From NCBI RefSeq assembly GCF_001641635.1, contig NZ_LUUB01000062.1:111902-162613 (forward strand): DNA of 50,712 nucleotides, written 5' to 3'. The DNA comes from Bradyrhizobium centrolobii (lineage in GTDB: Bacteria > Pseudomonadota > Alphaproteobacteria > Rhizobiales > Xanthobacteraceae). A program made the translations under genes and the position numbers. Under the pieces are notes generated by a model that was not told the origin of the DNA, did no database searches, and was given only the letters and a program-made list of their open reading frames with translations. How positions within the stretch are numbered: position 1 is the first letter of the stretch; the number at the start of each line of letters is the position of its first letter. This document shows, one piece after another, positions 1 through 8,490 of the stretch.

Positions 1-77
1 GGCAGGCCCAGCGGCTCGAGGGCTTCGCTGATGAATTTTCAGCCATCCTGTCGCGTCAGATCGACGAGCGGGGCTGA
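1..77 (+). CDS. tolQ: TolQ, C-terminal end (partial)
   Basis: Only the last 24 codons are present, ending at the TGA at 75-77. The visible tail reads QAQRLEGFADEFSAILSRQ and then IDERG. This resembles the end of TolQ, the inner-membrane proton-channel subunit that works with TolR and TolA to energise the Tol-Pal system during outer-membrane constriction. The assignment rests mainly on position: tolR, tolA and tolB follow on the same strand, with tolR starting 43 bp downstream. The membrane segments lie outside the window. Confidence 0.75.
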   Translation, partial: QAQRLEGFADEFSAILSRQIDERG

Positions 78-120
78 CGGACGGTATGTGTAGCGAGAAG
101 GCTAATTTGGGCACCCGATC

Positions 121-573
121 ATGGCGATGAACATAGCCAGTTCGTCCGGAGGCGGTGGACGCCGCAGCCGGCGCAAGCCGGTCATGGCCGAGATCAACGT
201 CACGCCGATGGTCGACGTGATGCTGGTGCTGCTCATCATCTTCATGGTGTCGGCGCCGCTTCTGACCGTCGGGGTGCCGCTCGACCTGCCGCAGACCCAG
301 GCCAAGAGCCTCGAGACGAACGACCAGAAGCCGATCCAGCTCTCGGTCGACATCAAGGGCAAGGTGTTCATCAACGACACCGAGATCGACATCAACGAGC
401 TGGTGGCGAAATTGAAGGCGATCACGGATGCGCGCGGTGGCCTGGAGGAGCGCATCTATATGCGGGCCGACAAGAAGGCGGATTACGGAACGGTGGCCAA
501 GGTGATGGGGCTGTTGTCCGGCGCGGGCTTCAAGAAGCTGGCGCTCGTCACGGAAGTGGATCAGGGGTCGTAA
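121..573 (+). CDS. tolR: TolR, inner-membrane Tol-Pal proton-channel subunit
   Basis: A 150-residue ExbD/TolR family protein. A basic cytoplasmic tail (residues 1-22, with GGGRRSRRK) precedes one membrane segment of about residues 27-50, which contains the family's conserved aspartate in VTPMVDVMLVLLIIFMV (Asp32), the proton-pathway residue. The remainder is the periplasmic domain. With TolQ it forms the proton-driven motor that acts on TolA. The ATG at 121 is chosen because it follows tolQ directly and gives the usual family length; a second ATG two codons later is also possible. No strong ribosome site is visible. The gene lies 4 bp before tolA, so the two are co-transcribed. Confidence 0.95.
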   Translation: MAMNIASSSGGGGRRSRRKPVMAEINVTPMVDVMLVLLIIFMVSAPLLTVGVPLDLPQTQAKSLETNDQKPIQLSVDIKGKVFINDTEIDINELVAKLKAITDARGGLEERIYMRADKKADYGTVAKVMGLLSGAGFKKLALVTEVDQGS

Positions 574-577
574 GCTC

Positions 578-1540
578 GTGAAGGTGAAGGTCGACAAGAC
601 ACTTGTTGCGTCGATTGCCCTCCATGTCCTCGTGCTGGGATGGGGGATGCTCACCTTTTCGTCGCGCTCGATGGAGGCGCCGCCGCCGGAATCGCTGCCG
701 GTCGACATCATCTCCGCTGATCAATTGTCCAAGATCACGCAGGGCATCAAGACCGGTGACAAGAACAAGCCGAAGCCGATGGTCGAGAAGGTCGCCGAGG
801 CCAAGCCCGTCGAGGATGCCGTCGGCAAGGTGACCGAGAAGAAAGAGATCATCACCTCGTCCGCGCCCGAGCCGCCGCCGAAGCCGGTGGAGAAGCCGGT
901 CGAGAAGAAGCCGGATCCGCCGAAGCCGGTCGCCGAGAACAAGCCGAAGGAAGAGCAGAAGCCGGCCGAGAAGAAGCCGGATCCGGCCAAGGAAGATCCG
1001 ATCGCCGAAGCCATCAAGAAGCAGGAAGCCAAGAAGCCGACACCGAAGCAGGAGACCAAGCCTGCGCAGGCGCAGGCTCAGCCGCAGCCCCCGAAGCCGA
1101 AGCAGGAGCGCACCTTCGACCAGACCAAGATCGCGGCCCTGCTCGACAAGCGCGATCCGACCCGGCAGGCAATCACCGGCGCGTCGCTGAACGCCTCGGC
1201 CTCGCTCGGCACGACGCGCGGCACGGCCGCGACGCTGTCGCAGTCCGAGCTTGACGCGATGCGCGCGCGGCTCGCCAGCTTGTGGAACGTGCAGCCCGGC
1301 ATCGAGCATCCGGAAGAGCTGTACGTGACGGTGCGCATTCATCTCGGGCCGGATCGACGATTGACGCAGCCGCCGCAAGTGGTCTCGACCGGCTCCTCGC
1401 CGCGCTATCAGGCCGCGGCAGAAGCCGCCGTACGCGCCGTGTTGCAGGGCCAGCCCTACACCATGCTGCGCGATGAAACATTCGATCAGTGGAAGTTTAT
1501 GGATATCGACTTCGATCCCAAATCCATGTTCCGTAGTTGA
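578..1540 (+). CDS. tolA: TolA-like periplasm-spanning protein
   Basis: A 320-residue protein starting with GTG at 578, 4 bp after the tolR stop. It has one N-terminal membrane anchor (about residues 8-27, ASIALHVLVLGWGMLTF). A long Lys/Pro/Glu-rich region follows (about 55-180, with repeated EKKPDP and PKPVEKP units), then a globular C-terminal domain (about 185-320) resembling TolA/TonB C-terminal domains. TolA carries energy from TolQR to Pal and TolB. Unlike the Ala-rich helical domain of the enterobacterial protein, the linker is Pro/Lys-rich and probably extended. Position between tolR and tolB makes the call firm. Confidence 0.9.
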   Translation: MKVKVDKTLVASIALHVLVLGWGMLTFSSRSMEAPPPESLPVDIISADQLSKITQGIKTGDKNKPKPMVEKVAEAKPVEDAVGKVTEKKEIITSSAPEPPPKPVEKPVEKKPDPPKPVAENKPKEEQKPAEKKPDPAKEDPIAEAIKKQEAKKPTPKQETKPAQAQAQPQPPKPKQERTFDQTKIAALLDKRDPTRQAITGASLNASASLGTTRGTAATLSQSELDAMRARLASLWNVQPGIEHPEELYVTVRIHLGPDRRLTQPPQVVSTGSSPRYQAAAEAAVRAVLQGQPYTMLRDETFDQWKFMDIDFDPKSMFRS

Positions 1541-1561
1541 TAGTTGAAAGACGAGCCCGCG

Positions 1562-2941
1562 ATGTCCGTGAAATCATTTCCTCTCCCGCCTTTGTCACTC
1601 GACCGGCGTCAGGTTCTCCTGGGCGGTGTCGGCGCAGCCGCTGGATTGCTTCTGCCCACGATGGCGCAGGCGCAGACGAAGCTCATCATCCCCGAAGGCA
1701 ACGTCGCGGCGATGCCGATCGCGATCACCAACTTCGTGGCGGGCTCTCCGTCCGATGGTGAGGTCGGCAATGGCGTCACTCAGGTCATCACCAACAACCT
1801 GAAGCGCTCGGGCCTGTTTGCCCCGATCGACCAGGCCGCTTTCATCGAGCGCATCAGCAATATCGACGTCGCACCCCAGTTCCAGAACTGGAAGACGATC
1901 AACGCGCAGGCCCTCGTCACTGGCCGCATGACGCGGCAGCCGGACGGCCGGCTCAAGGCCGAATTCCGCCTATGGGACGTGGCCTCGGGCCAGCAGCTCA
2001 CCGGGCAGCAATATTTCACCTCACCGGAATATTGGCGCCGTATCGCCCACATCATCTCCGACCAGATCTACGAGCGTCTCACCGGCGACAAGGGCTATTT
2101 CGACAGCCGCGTGGTGTTCGTCGATGAAACCGGTTCGAAGGAGCGCCGCGTCAAGCGGCTCGCGATGATGGACCAGGACGGCGCCAATGTGCGCTATCTG
2201 ACCCGCGGCTCCGACCTCGTGCTGACGCCGCGCTTCTCGCCGAACTCGCAAGAGATCACCTACATGGAATTCGGCCAGGGCGATCCGAAGGTCTATCTCT
2301 TCAACATCGAGACCGGGCAGCGCGAAATCGTCGGCAACTTCCCCGGCATGACCTTTGCTCCAAGATTCTCGCCGGACGGCCAGCGCGTCATCATGAGCCT
2401 GCAGCAGGGCGGCAACTCCAACCTGTTCGTGATGGATCTTCGCTCGCGCTCGACCACGCGGCTCACCGACACGCCGGCGATCGACACCTCGCCGTCCTAT
2501 TCGCCGGACGGCACGCGCATCTGCTTCGAGTCCGATCGCGGCGGCAGGCCGCAGATCTACGTGATGGCCGCCGGCGGTGGACCGGCGCAGCGGATCTCCT
2601 TCTCCAAGGATGACACCAACGCCAGCTATTCGACGCCGGTGTGGTCACCGCGCGGCGACTATATCGCCTTCACCAAGCAGGGCGGTGGGCAGTTCGCGAT
2701 CGGCATCATCAAGCCGGACGGCAGCGGCGAGCGCATCCTCACCTCCGGCTATCACAATGAGGGGCCGACCTTCGCGCCCAATGGCCGCGTCCTGATGTTC
2801 TTCCGCGATCCCGGCGGCAATTCCGGGCCGTCGCTGTTCAGCGTCGACATCTCCGGGCGCAACGAGCTGAAGGTGCCGACACCGGGCTTCGCCTCCGACC
2901 CGGCCTGGTCGCCGCTGCTCTCCTCGACGTCGGGCCAGTAG
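1562..2941 (+). CDS. tolB: TolB, periplasmic beta-propeller of the Tol-Pal system
   Basis: A 459-residue protein from the ATG at 1562; an in-frame TTG at 1544 would add six residues but lacks a better ribosome site. The N-terminus SLDRRQVLLGGVGAAAG ends in an AQA cleavage site near residue 34. It carries a twin-arginine-like pair (Arg15-Arg16) rather than an ordinary Lys-led signal. An N-terminal domain is followed by a beta-propeller with repeated TolB/PD40 blades such as FSPDGQRVIMS, YSPDGTRICFES and WSPRGDYIAF. TolB binds Pal and TolA in the periplasm. The gene ends the tolQRAB run and is followed by a good terminator. Confidence 0.95.
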   Translation: MSVKSFPLPPLSLDRRQVLLGGVGAAAGLLLPTMAQAQTKLIIPEGNVAAMPIAITNFVAGSPSDGEVGNGVTQVITNNLKRSGLFAPIDQAAFIERISNIDVAPQFQNWKTINAQALVTGRMTRQPDGRLKAEFRLWDVASGQQLTGQQYFTSPEYWRRIAHIISDQIYERLTGDKGYFDSRVVFVDETGSKERRVKRLAMMDQDGANVRYLTRGSDLVLTPRFSPNSQEITYMEFGQGDPKVYLFNIETGQREIVGNFPGMTFAPRFSPDGQRVIMSLQQGGNSNLFVMDLRSRSTTRLTDTPAIDTSPSYSPDGTRICFESDRGGRPQIYVMAAGGGPAQRISFSKDDTNASYSTPVWSPRGDYIAFTKQGGGQFAIGIIKPDGSGERILTSGYHNEGPTFAPNGRVLMFFRDPGGNSGPSLFSVDISGRNELKVPTPGFASDPAWSPLLSSTSGQ

Positions 2942-2951
2942 CGGCAGGCGG

Positions 2952-2983
2952 AGGCGCGCGATCACTTGAACGCGCGCCTTTTT
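2952..2983 (+). terminator. Rho-independent terminator after tolB
   Basis: A perfect 9-bp stem (AGGCGCGCG at 2952-2960 and CGCGCGCCT at 2971-2979) with a 10-nt loop, followed by a short T run. It lies 10 bp after the tolB stop and separates tolQRAB from the GGDEF-EAL gene. Confidence 0.8.
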
Positions 2984-3167
2984 CGACAAACTTTGCGAGA
3001 TGTTTGCCCGCGGCAACCATTCCTTTAGGTTGTGCTCGGTAAAATTTTCCCAGTTCGCTGATTTGATTGATGTATTTCAATCGTCTGAGGTTCAGAAACA
3101 CTCGACTTTAACGATGTTCCCTCAGAAAGACTTCATACCGGATCGGTAAAAGTACGCGCCGAACAGG

Positions 3168-5519
3168 ATGCGTACAGCCAAAATGCAGCTCGCAAGCCAG
3201 AGCGGAGAGCCAGACCAGCGGCAGACGTCGCCGACGATTTCGGCTGCGCTGATTGATTCGCTCTTCGAGGCTCCCGGTCCGCTACTTGCGGGTATCGTCT
3301 TCGTGGCGATCGGGGCAGCCATCACCGCGCTGAAGACGGGACAAAATCTAACCTGGGCATGTGTCGCGCTTCTCATCGCGGCCGGGGCTTTCCGGCTATT
3401 CGATTTACGGCGATTCCTGCCCCGCAAATCGAACCTGACCGCCGAAGAAGCTGCGCAGTGGCAGAAGCGCTATCAGATCGGGGCCCTGATCCAGGCCGCT
3501 GCAATCGGAATATGGTGCTCCGTCACTCTGGTGAGCAGTGACGACGCTGTCGTCCACATGATCTGTCTATCCGTCACCACCGGGATCGTGGGGGGAGGCG
3601 CGGGAAGGGCTTACGGACGGCCATCGATATACCATCTGCAGGCGATGCTCATGTTCGGTCCAGCCGTGATTGCGTTGGCGTGGCATCGCACACCATATTA
3701 CATAGCGATGTCAGTCGTGAGCGCCGCATTTCTTCTGGCGATCATGCAGCTCTCGGCCAACTTGCACAGAATATTCATGCGGGCGGTTGTAGCACGCGAA
3801 CGCGAAGCTGCGCTCGCGGGCCAGTTCGACACGGCCCTGAACAACATGCCGCACGGGCTCTGCATGTTCCGCGACGACGGGCAACTCGCGGTGATGAATC
3901 ATCGCTTCAGCGAGATGATGAATCTGCCGGACAATCTCGCGCAGGGCGGCACGAGTGCGCGCGACATCGTCGCGGCATGCGTCGGCGCCGGATCCATCTC
4001 GGCCGCGAGCGGCGAGCTGATCATCGCGGACATCGAGAGTTCGCAGGCGAAGGAGATCATTACCGCAGATCCCGACGCGCAGAGGAGCCGGTCGCTGTCG
4101 TGGACGGTCCAGCCGATGGCCGATGGCGGCGCGGTGGTGCTGCTCGAGGACATTACCGAGCGGCGCAACGCTGAAGCCAAGATCACGCATCTGGCGCGCT
4201 ACGACGATCTCACGGCGCTGCCCAACCGCGTCAATTTCCGCGACGAAATCGAGCACCTGCTGGCGATCTCGCACAACGCGGAGCGCCTGTCGGCGCTCCT
4301 GTTCGTCGATCTCGACCAGTTCAAGCAGGTCAACGACACGCTCGGCCATCCCTGCGGCGATCAGCTCTTGTGCGCGGTCGCCGGCCGTCTGCGCGAGATG
4401 CTGCGGCCGGAGGACTTCGTCGCCCGCTTCGGCGGCGACGAGTTCGTCGTATTCCAGCAGAACATCAACGCGCCCGAGGATGCCGCAGCGCTCGCCCGCC
4501 GCATCGTCGAGCGGCTGAGCGAGCGCTACCGCATCGACAATCACCTGGTCGAGATCGGCGCCAGCGTCGGCATCGCGCTGACCTCGCCGGAGGGCATCAG
4601 TGCCGATACGCTCCTGAAGAATGCCGACATGGCGCTCTACCGCGCCAAGGCCGACGGCCGCGGCACCTACTGCTTCTTCCGCGACGAGATGGCGGCGACC
4701 GTCGAAGCCCGCCGCATCCTCGAGCTCGACCTGCGCAAGGCGCTTGCCAACGAGGAGTTCGAGCTGTTCTACCAGCCGCTCGTCAACCTGAAGTCCGGCA
4801 AGATCGCCACCTGCGAAGCGCTGCTGCGCTGGAATCATCCGGTCCGCGGCACGGTCGCGCCTGTCGACATCATCCCGGTCGCCGAGGACATGGGGCTGAT
4901 CGTCGATCTCGGCCGCTGGATACTGCGCCGCGCCTGCATGGAATGCATGAAGTGGCCCGACGGCGTCAGCGTCGCGGTCAACTTCTCGCCGCAGCAATTC
5001 CACCAGCGCGACGTGCTGAGCGAAATCCGCTACGCGTTCGAGGTCTCGGGCCTTCCCGCCCATCGCCTGGAAATCGAGATCACCGAATCCTCGCTGTTGC
5101 GCAATACGCAGCTGACCCACGATATCCTGTCGCAGCTGCATGCACTCGGCGTGCGCATCTCGCTGGACGATTTCGGCACCGGCTATTCGAGCCTCAGCTA
5201 TCTGCACAATTTCCCGATGCAGAAGGTGAAGATCGACCGCTCCTTCCTCGAGGGCATCGATACCGACCGGCCGCTGACGCTGCTGCGCGGCGTGGCGCGC
5301 CTGTCCGCCGATCTCGGCATGTCAGTCGTGGTCGAGGGCATCGAAACCAACGAGCAACTCGAATTGATCAGCGCCGACGGTACCGTGGCCGAAGGGCAGG
5401 GTTACCTGTTCAGCCGGCCGGTCCCGTCAGTGCGCATCCGCCAGTTGCTCAACGCCTCGTACGGCCGCCGCATGCCCGAGGATCAGATCGCCATCGTCTC
5501 ATCGCGATCCATCGCCTGA
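3168..5519 (+). CDS. Membrane-anchored PAS-GGDEF-EAL cyclic-di-GMP enzyme
   Basis: A 783-residue protein. About five or six hydrophobic segments fill residues 35-205, followed by a PAS-like sensor region (about 215-335). The GGDEF domain has an intact GGDEF motif (about residues 422-426) and an RxxD inhibitory site five residues before it (RPED). The EAL domain has EALLRW near 549, the NFSPQQF segment, ITESS, DDFGTGYSSL near 666, the KIDRSF lysine and EGIET. Both the diguanylate cyclase and phosphodiesterase active sites look complete, so it could make or degrade c-di-GMP; the net activity cannot be predicted. It lies alone between the tolB terminator and an acyltransferase gene on the same strand, in a cluster that is normally purely Tol-Pal. 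Confidence 0.93.
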   Translation: MRTAKMQLASQSGEPDQRQTSPTISAALIDSLFEAPGPLLAGIVFVAIGAAITALKTGQNLTWACVALLIAAGAFRLFDLRRFLPRKSNLTAEEAAQWQKRYQIGALIQAAAIGIWCSVTLVSSDDAVVHMICLSVTTGIVGGGAGRAYGRPSIYHLQAMLMFGPAVIALAWHRTPYYIAMSVVSAAFLLAIMQLSANLHRIFMRAVVAREREAALAGQFDTALNNMPHGLCMFRDDGQLAVMNHRFSEMMNLPDNLAQGGTSARDIVAACVGAGSISAASGELIIADIESSQAKEIITADPDAQRSRSLSWTVQPMADGGAVVLLEDITERRNAEAKITHLARYDDLTALPNRVNFRDEIEHLLAISHNAERLSALLFVDLDQFKQVNDTLGHPCGDQLLCAVAGRLREMLRPEDFVARFGGDEFVVFQQNINAPEDAAALARRIVERLSERYRIDNHLVEIGASVGIALTSPEGISADTLLKNADMALYRAKADGRGTYCFFRDEMAATVEARRILELDLRKALANEEFELFYQPLVNLKSGKIATCEALLRWNHPVRGTVAPVDIIPVAEDMGLIVDLGRWILRRACMECMKWPDGVSVAVNFSPQQFHQRDVLSEIRYAFEVSGLPAHRLEIEITESSLLRNTQLTHDILSQLHALGVRISLDDFGTGYSSLSYLHNFPMQKVKIDRSFLEGIDTDRPLTLLRGVARLSADLGMSVVVEGIETNEQLELISADGTVAEGQGYLFSRPVPSVRIRQLLNASYGRRMPEDQIAIVSSRSIA

Positions 5520-5615
5520 TCCTTCTTCGATAGGACTCCAGCGTCTTCAGCTCTTGCTTCCCGCGCTTTTACGGGGCCGCGAAGGTTAACCCTAACATTT
5601 CGAAGCCTTTGCAAT

Positions 5616-5645
5616 TTGATTAAGGAACTATTAATCTTCTATACT
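5616..5645 (+). promoter_or_regulatory. Predicted sigma-70-type promoter of the FeeM-like gene
   Basis: TTGATT at 5616-5621 and TATACT at 5640-5645 are separated by 18 bp, in an A/T-rich pocket unusual for this GC-rich window. It would place the start of transcription about 25 bp before the ATG at 5678, which has AGAGG at 5667-5671 as ribosome site. Prediction from sequence only. Confidence 0.55.
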
Positions 5646-5677
5646 CGTGGAAGTTGCTTGGAGTGTAGAGGTATCAA

Positions 5678-6439
5678 ATGAAGTCCGGAGCCGAACCGCA
5701 CGCGGCCCATCTTCCGCGCGGAGCCGCGCTGTTTGACCGCATCGATTACCGGCTCATCGAAACTGCGGAAGATAAAGACAACCTCTACTTGATGCGGTAC
5801 CGGGCCTATCTGCATGCCGGGCTGATCGCGCCGTCGGAGTCGCGGCGCGTTACTGATCGCTTCGACGAAGCGCCCAACACCTGGAATTTCGGGATCTATG
5901 TCGACGGAGAGCTTTGCAGCTCCGTCCGCATTCACGTCCTCACCTCGGAATGGCGGATGTCCTACACGACCGAAGTGTTCGGCGATGTCCTGCATCCGCG
6001 CCTCGACCGCGGCGAGGTTTTGGTCGATCCGGCCCGTTTTGCTGCGGACCCGGAAAAAAGTCAGAGGTTTCAGGAACTCCCCTATCTGACGCTGCGGCTG
6101 GCTTATCTGGCATGCGATCATTTCAATGCCGACACCGGACTCGCGATGGTGCGCACCGATCATCAGGCATTCTATCGTCGTGTCTTTCTGCACGAGCCGA
6201 TCACCGAGCCGCGTGCGTTTCCGGGCTGGCATTCAAAGAAGGTGACCTTGATGGCGTCCGATTTCCCGAGGCTCCGGGAAAAGGTCCTGGCTCGCTTTCC
6301 CATCATGCGCTCCAGCGCCTTCGAGCGGCGCATGCTGTTCGAGCGCACCAGCCCGCGCCAGGCTGCCCCGCGGCCGGTGCTGCTGGCCGCCGCGCGGAAT
6401 GCCGACGCAGCAGCGTCGGTGGTCAGTTCCGCTCGCTAG
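5678..6439 (+). CDS. FeeM/LuxI-like N-acyltransferase (putative acyl-amino-acid or acyl-signal synthase)
   Basis: A 253-residue protein resembling the FeeM/autoinducer-synthase branch of the GNAT fold. The pattern expected of these enzymes is present: MRYRAY (Arg40, Arg42) near the start, DRFD (Asp60, Asp63), SSVRIH (Arg84), then GEVLVDPARF (Glu113, Arg120), followed by LPYLTLRLAYLA and DHQAFYRRVF in the acceptor half. Known members transfer an acyl chain from acyl-carrier protein to an amino acid or S-adenosylmethionine. The product here cannot be told from sequence. No LuxR-type receptor is adjacent. It has its own promoter and ribosome site, follows a c-di-GMP enzyme and precedes pal. The C-terminal 40 residues are low-complexity and may not be structured. 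Confidence 0.7.
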   Translation: MKSGAEPHAAHLPRGAALFDRIDYRLIETAEDKDNLYLMRYRAYLHAGLIAPSESRRVTDRFDEAPNTWNFGIYVDGELCSSVRIHVLTSEWRMSYTTEVFGDVLHPRLDRGEVLVDPARFAADPEKSQRFQELPYLTLRLAYLACDHFNADTGLAMVRTDHQAFYRRVFLHEPITEPRAFPGWHSKKVTLMASDFPRLREKVLARFPIMRSSAFERRMLFERTSPRQAAPRPVLLAAARNADAAASVVSSAR

Positions 6440-6694
6440 ACGCTGGCCCCGGGGGTTCCCAACTGTGGCCTAAGGGCCAAAGTCCCGGTAAAACCAGCGC
6501 TTCTGCCGGCTGACGCGGCTTGCCTTCACCATCGCGCCACATTTACAACCCATTAACCATCGCGGTTGCTTTTCGCCGATTGGGGGCATTTGAACGGCCG
6601 TGGCAACGTCCTATCAAGGTTGACGGAACGTTCGCTTAACCAACCCCCTGTAGACCGGACAGCAGTGGACTAACGTGAGCGTGGAGGCTCCGGA

Positions 6695-7183
6695 ATGAAA
6701 CATCCTATGCGTATCCTCCAGGGATTGAAGCTGGCTGCGGTGCTCGCGGTCGCGCTGTCGATGGGCGCTTGCGCCAACAAGAACCTGGGTGCTGATGCGA
6801 TGGCCAGCGCGGCGACGCCTGGCAGCCAGCAGGATTTCGTCGTCAACGTGGGCGACCGCGTGTTCTTCGAAAGCGACCAGACCGATCTGACCCCGCAGGC
6901 GATCGTGACCCTGGAGAAGCAGGCGCAGTGGCTCCAGACCTATCCGCGCTACACCTTCACCATCGAAGGTCATGCCGACGAACGCGGTACCCGCGAGTAC
7001 AATATCGCGCTCGGCGCCCGCCGCGCCCAGTCGGTGCGCTCGTTCCTGGCCTCGCGCGGCATCGATCCGAACCGCATGCGCACCATCTCCTACGGCAAGG
7101 AGCGTCCGGTCGCGGTCTGCAACGACATCTCCTGCTGGTCGCAGAACCGCCGCGCCGTCACCGTGCTGAACGCGAGCTCCTGA
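6695..7183 (+). CDS. pal: Pal, peptidoglycan-associated outer-membrane lipoprotein
   Basis: A 162-residue lipoprotein. The signal peptide ends in LSMGAC, with the lipidated cysteine at residue 26; Met at position -3 is less usual than Leu or Val. An OmpA-like peptidoglycan-binding domain covers about residues 50-162, with IEGHADERGTREYNIALG, RRAQSVRSFL and the terminal NRRAVTVLN. Pal anchors the outer membrane to peptidoglycan and is recycled to the division site by TolB and TolQRA. The ATG at 6695 has GGAGG at 6683-6687. A weak candidate promoter (TTGAAC at 6590, TATCAA at 6612) lies upstream. It is separated from tolB by two unrelated genes and followed by a strong terminator. Confidence 0.96.
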   Translation: MKHPMRILQGLKLAAVLAVALSMGACANKNLGADAMASAATPGSQQDFVVNVGDRVFFESDQTDLTPQAIVTLEKQAQWLQTYPRYTFTIEGHADERGTREYNIALGARRAQSVRSFLASRGIDPNRMRTISYGKERPVAVCNDISCWSQNRRAVTVLNASS

Positions 7184-7220
7184 CGCCCCGCGCGCCGGTC
7201 GGCTACGTTAACGTCATCTG

Positions 7221-7250
7221 CCGGCGCCCTCTCGGGCGCCGGTTTCGTTT
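7221..7250 (+). terminator. Rho-independent terminator after pal
   Basis: A perfect 9-bp GC stem (CCGGCGCCC at 7221-7229, GGGCGCCGG at 7234-7242) with a TCTC loop, followed by TTTCGTTT. It lies about 38 bp after the pal stop, so cpoB probably needs its own promoter or read-through. Confidence 0.85.
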
Positions 7251-7368
7251 GGCCGCCTGACACACAAACCCCTTGGTATCAGTCACATTTTTGGCGTACT
7301 CCCTCTCTCAATGTGTGGCGCGGCGAGTGATCCGCCGCGCGCCACGTCGCTTTCGTCGTCAGGGCAAA

Positions 7369-8394
7369 ATGTCATCCAGATTTCAGGTAATTACCGGCGC
7401 CGTGGCGATCGCCGCGCTGCTCTCTCTGTGCTCGCCCGTCTTCGCGCAGTCGGACGATGTCGATCCCGAGATGCGGATCGAGCGGCTGGAAAACCAGCTC
7501 CGCCAGCTGACCGGCCAGAACGAAGAACTGCAGTATCGCAACCGCCAGCTCGAAGAGCGCATCCGGCAGCTCGAGGGCGGTGCGCAAGGTGCGCCCGGAC
7601 AGGCGCCGGTCCAGCCCAATGTCGCGGCCGTTCCTCCGGCCCAGTCCGCGCCGGTCTACCGCCAGCAGCAGGCTGTTCAGTCCACCCAGCCGGGCTACGA
7701 GCCGCAGGTCGCGGCGCCGGCTCCGATCGTTCAGGAAGCGCCTCCCCCCGGAGCGCCTGGCGTCCGCCGCCGCGGCGATGCGTTTGACCCGAATCAGAAC
7801 CCGAATGCGCCGGGCGCGCCGCGCGCGCTCGGCGGCGGGCCTCAGCCGATGGCGGCGCCTCCGGTCGGTGCGCCCGGTGGCCGCGGCGCGGGCGAGCCGC
7901 TGGACCTCGCCAATACCGGCGGCCGCTACCAGCAGCCGGCGGCACCGGCCCCGGCGCAGCAGGGCTATCCGGCGCCGGCCGGCGGCGGCCTCGCCACCCA
8001 GCCGCCCTCGCAATCGCCGCGCGACGAGTTCGACCTCGGCATCGGCTACATGCAGCGCAAGGACTATGCGCTCGCCGAGCAGACCATGAAGAACTTCGCG
8101 CAGAAATATCCGAGCGACCCGCTGCTCGGGGATGCCCAGTACTGGCTCGGCGAGAGCTACTTCCAGCGCCAGCAGTATCGCGACGCGGCGGAGGCTTTCC
8201 TCGCCGTCACCACCAAATACGACAAGTCGGGCAAGGCCCCGGATGCTCTACTTCGGCTCGGCCAGTCGCTTGCGGCGCTGAAGGAGAAGGAGGCCGCCTG
8301 CGCCGCCTTCGGCGAGGTCGGCCGCAAATATCCGCGCGCCTCGGCCGGCGTCAAAGCCGCCGTCGACCGCGAGCAGAAGCGGGTGAAGTGCTAG
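7369..8394 (+). CDS. cpoB: CpoB (YbgF), Tol-associated periplasmic TPR protein
   Basis: A 341-residue protein from the ATG at 7369; the frame is open upstream to a TTG at 7273, but the ATG starts a clean signal peptide ending in SPVFAQ. A coiled coil follows (about residues 40-75, MRIERLENQLRQLTGQNEEL), then a long Pro/Gly/Ala/Gln-rich linker (about 75-220). The C-terminal TPR domain (about 220-341) has the DEFDLGIGYMQRKDYALAEQ and WLGESYFQRQQYRDA repeats. CpoB coordinates peptidoglycan synthesis with Tol-driven outer-membrane constriction. The linker is longer than in the enterobacterial protein. The stop codon overlaps the first base of a palindromic repeat element. Confidence 0.92.
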   Translation: MSSRFQVITGAVAIAALLSLCSPVFAQSDDVDPEMRIERLENQLRQLTGQNEELQYRNRQLEERIRQLEGGAQGAPGQAPVQPNVAAVPPAQSAPVYRQQQAVQSTQPGYEPQVAAPAPIVQEAPPPGAPGVRRRGDAFDPNQNPNAPGAPRALGGGPQPMAAPPVGAPGGRGAGEPLDLANTGGRYQQPAAPAPAQQGYPAPAGGGLATQPPSQSPRDEFDLGIGYMQRKDYALAEQTMKNFAQKYPSDPLLGDAQYWLGESYFQRQQYRDAAEAFLAVTTKYDKSGKAPDALLRLGQSLAALKEKEAACAAFGEVGRKYPRASAGVKAAVDREQKRVKC

Positions 8395-8490
8395 AGCATG
8401 ATCCGGAGCCGAAGGTCCGCGCTAGCGCAAAGCGCGCTGCGGTTTTCCCTCGCGACAAACGCGGAACGCGTTTGCGCGGAGATATTGCTC
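8394..8490. repeat. Palindromic intergenic repeat element
   Basis: The ends are imperfect inverted copies: GAGCATGATC at 8394-8403 and GATATTGCTC at 8481-8490, the second being two changes from the exact complement. Inside is a perfect 8-bp hairpin (CAAACGCG at 8456-8463, GAA loop, CGCGTTTG at 8467-8474) and a GCGCTAGCGC palindrome at 8419-8428. From memory it resembles a dispersed repeat common in Bradyrhizobium intergenic regions; this was not checked by search. It fills most of the cpoB-tilS gap, and a further CGCGCTAGCGCG palindrome follows at 8503-8514. Confidence 0.55.

Noticed and set aside
5625..5650. GGAAC-17-CGTG overlapping the promoter of the FeeM-like gene, considered as an EcfG site
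   Set aside because: The last base of the -10 element deviates, and the overlapping TTGATT-18-TATACT fits better; kept only as a remote alternative.
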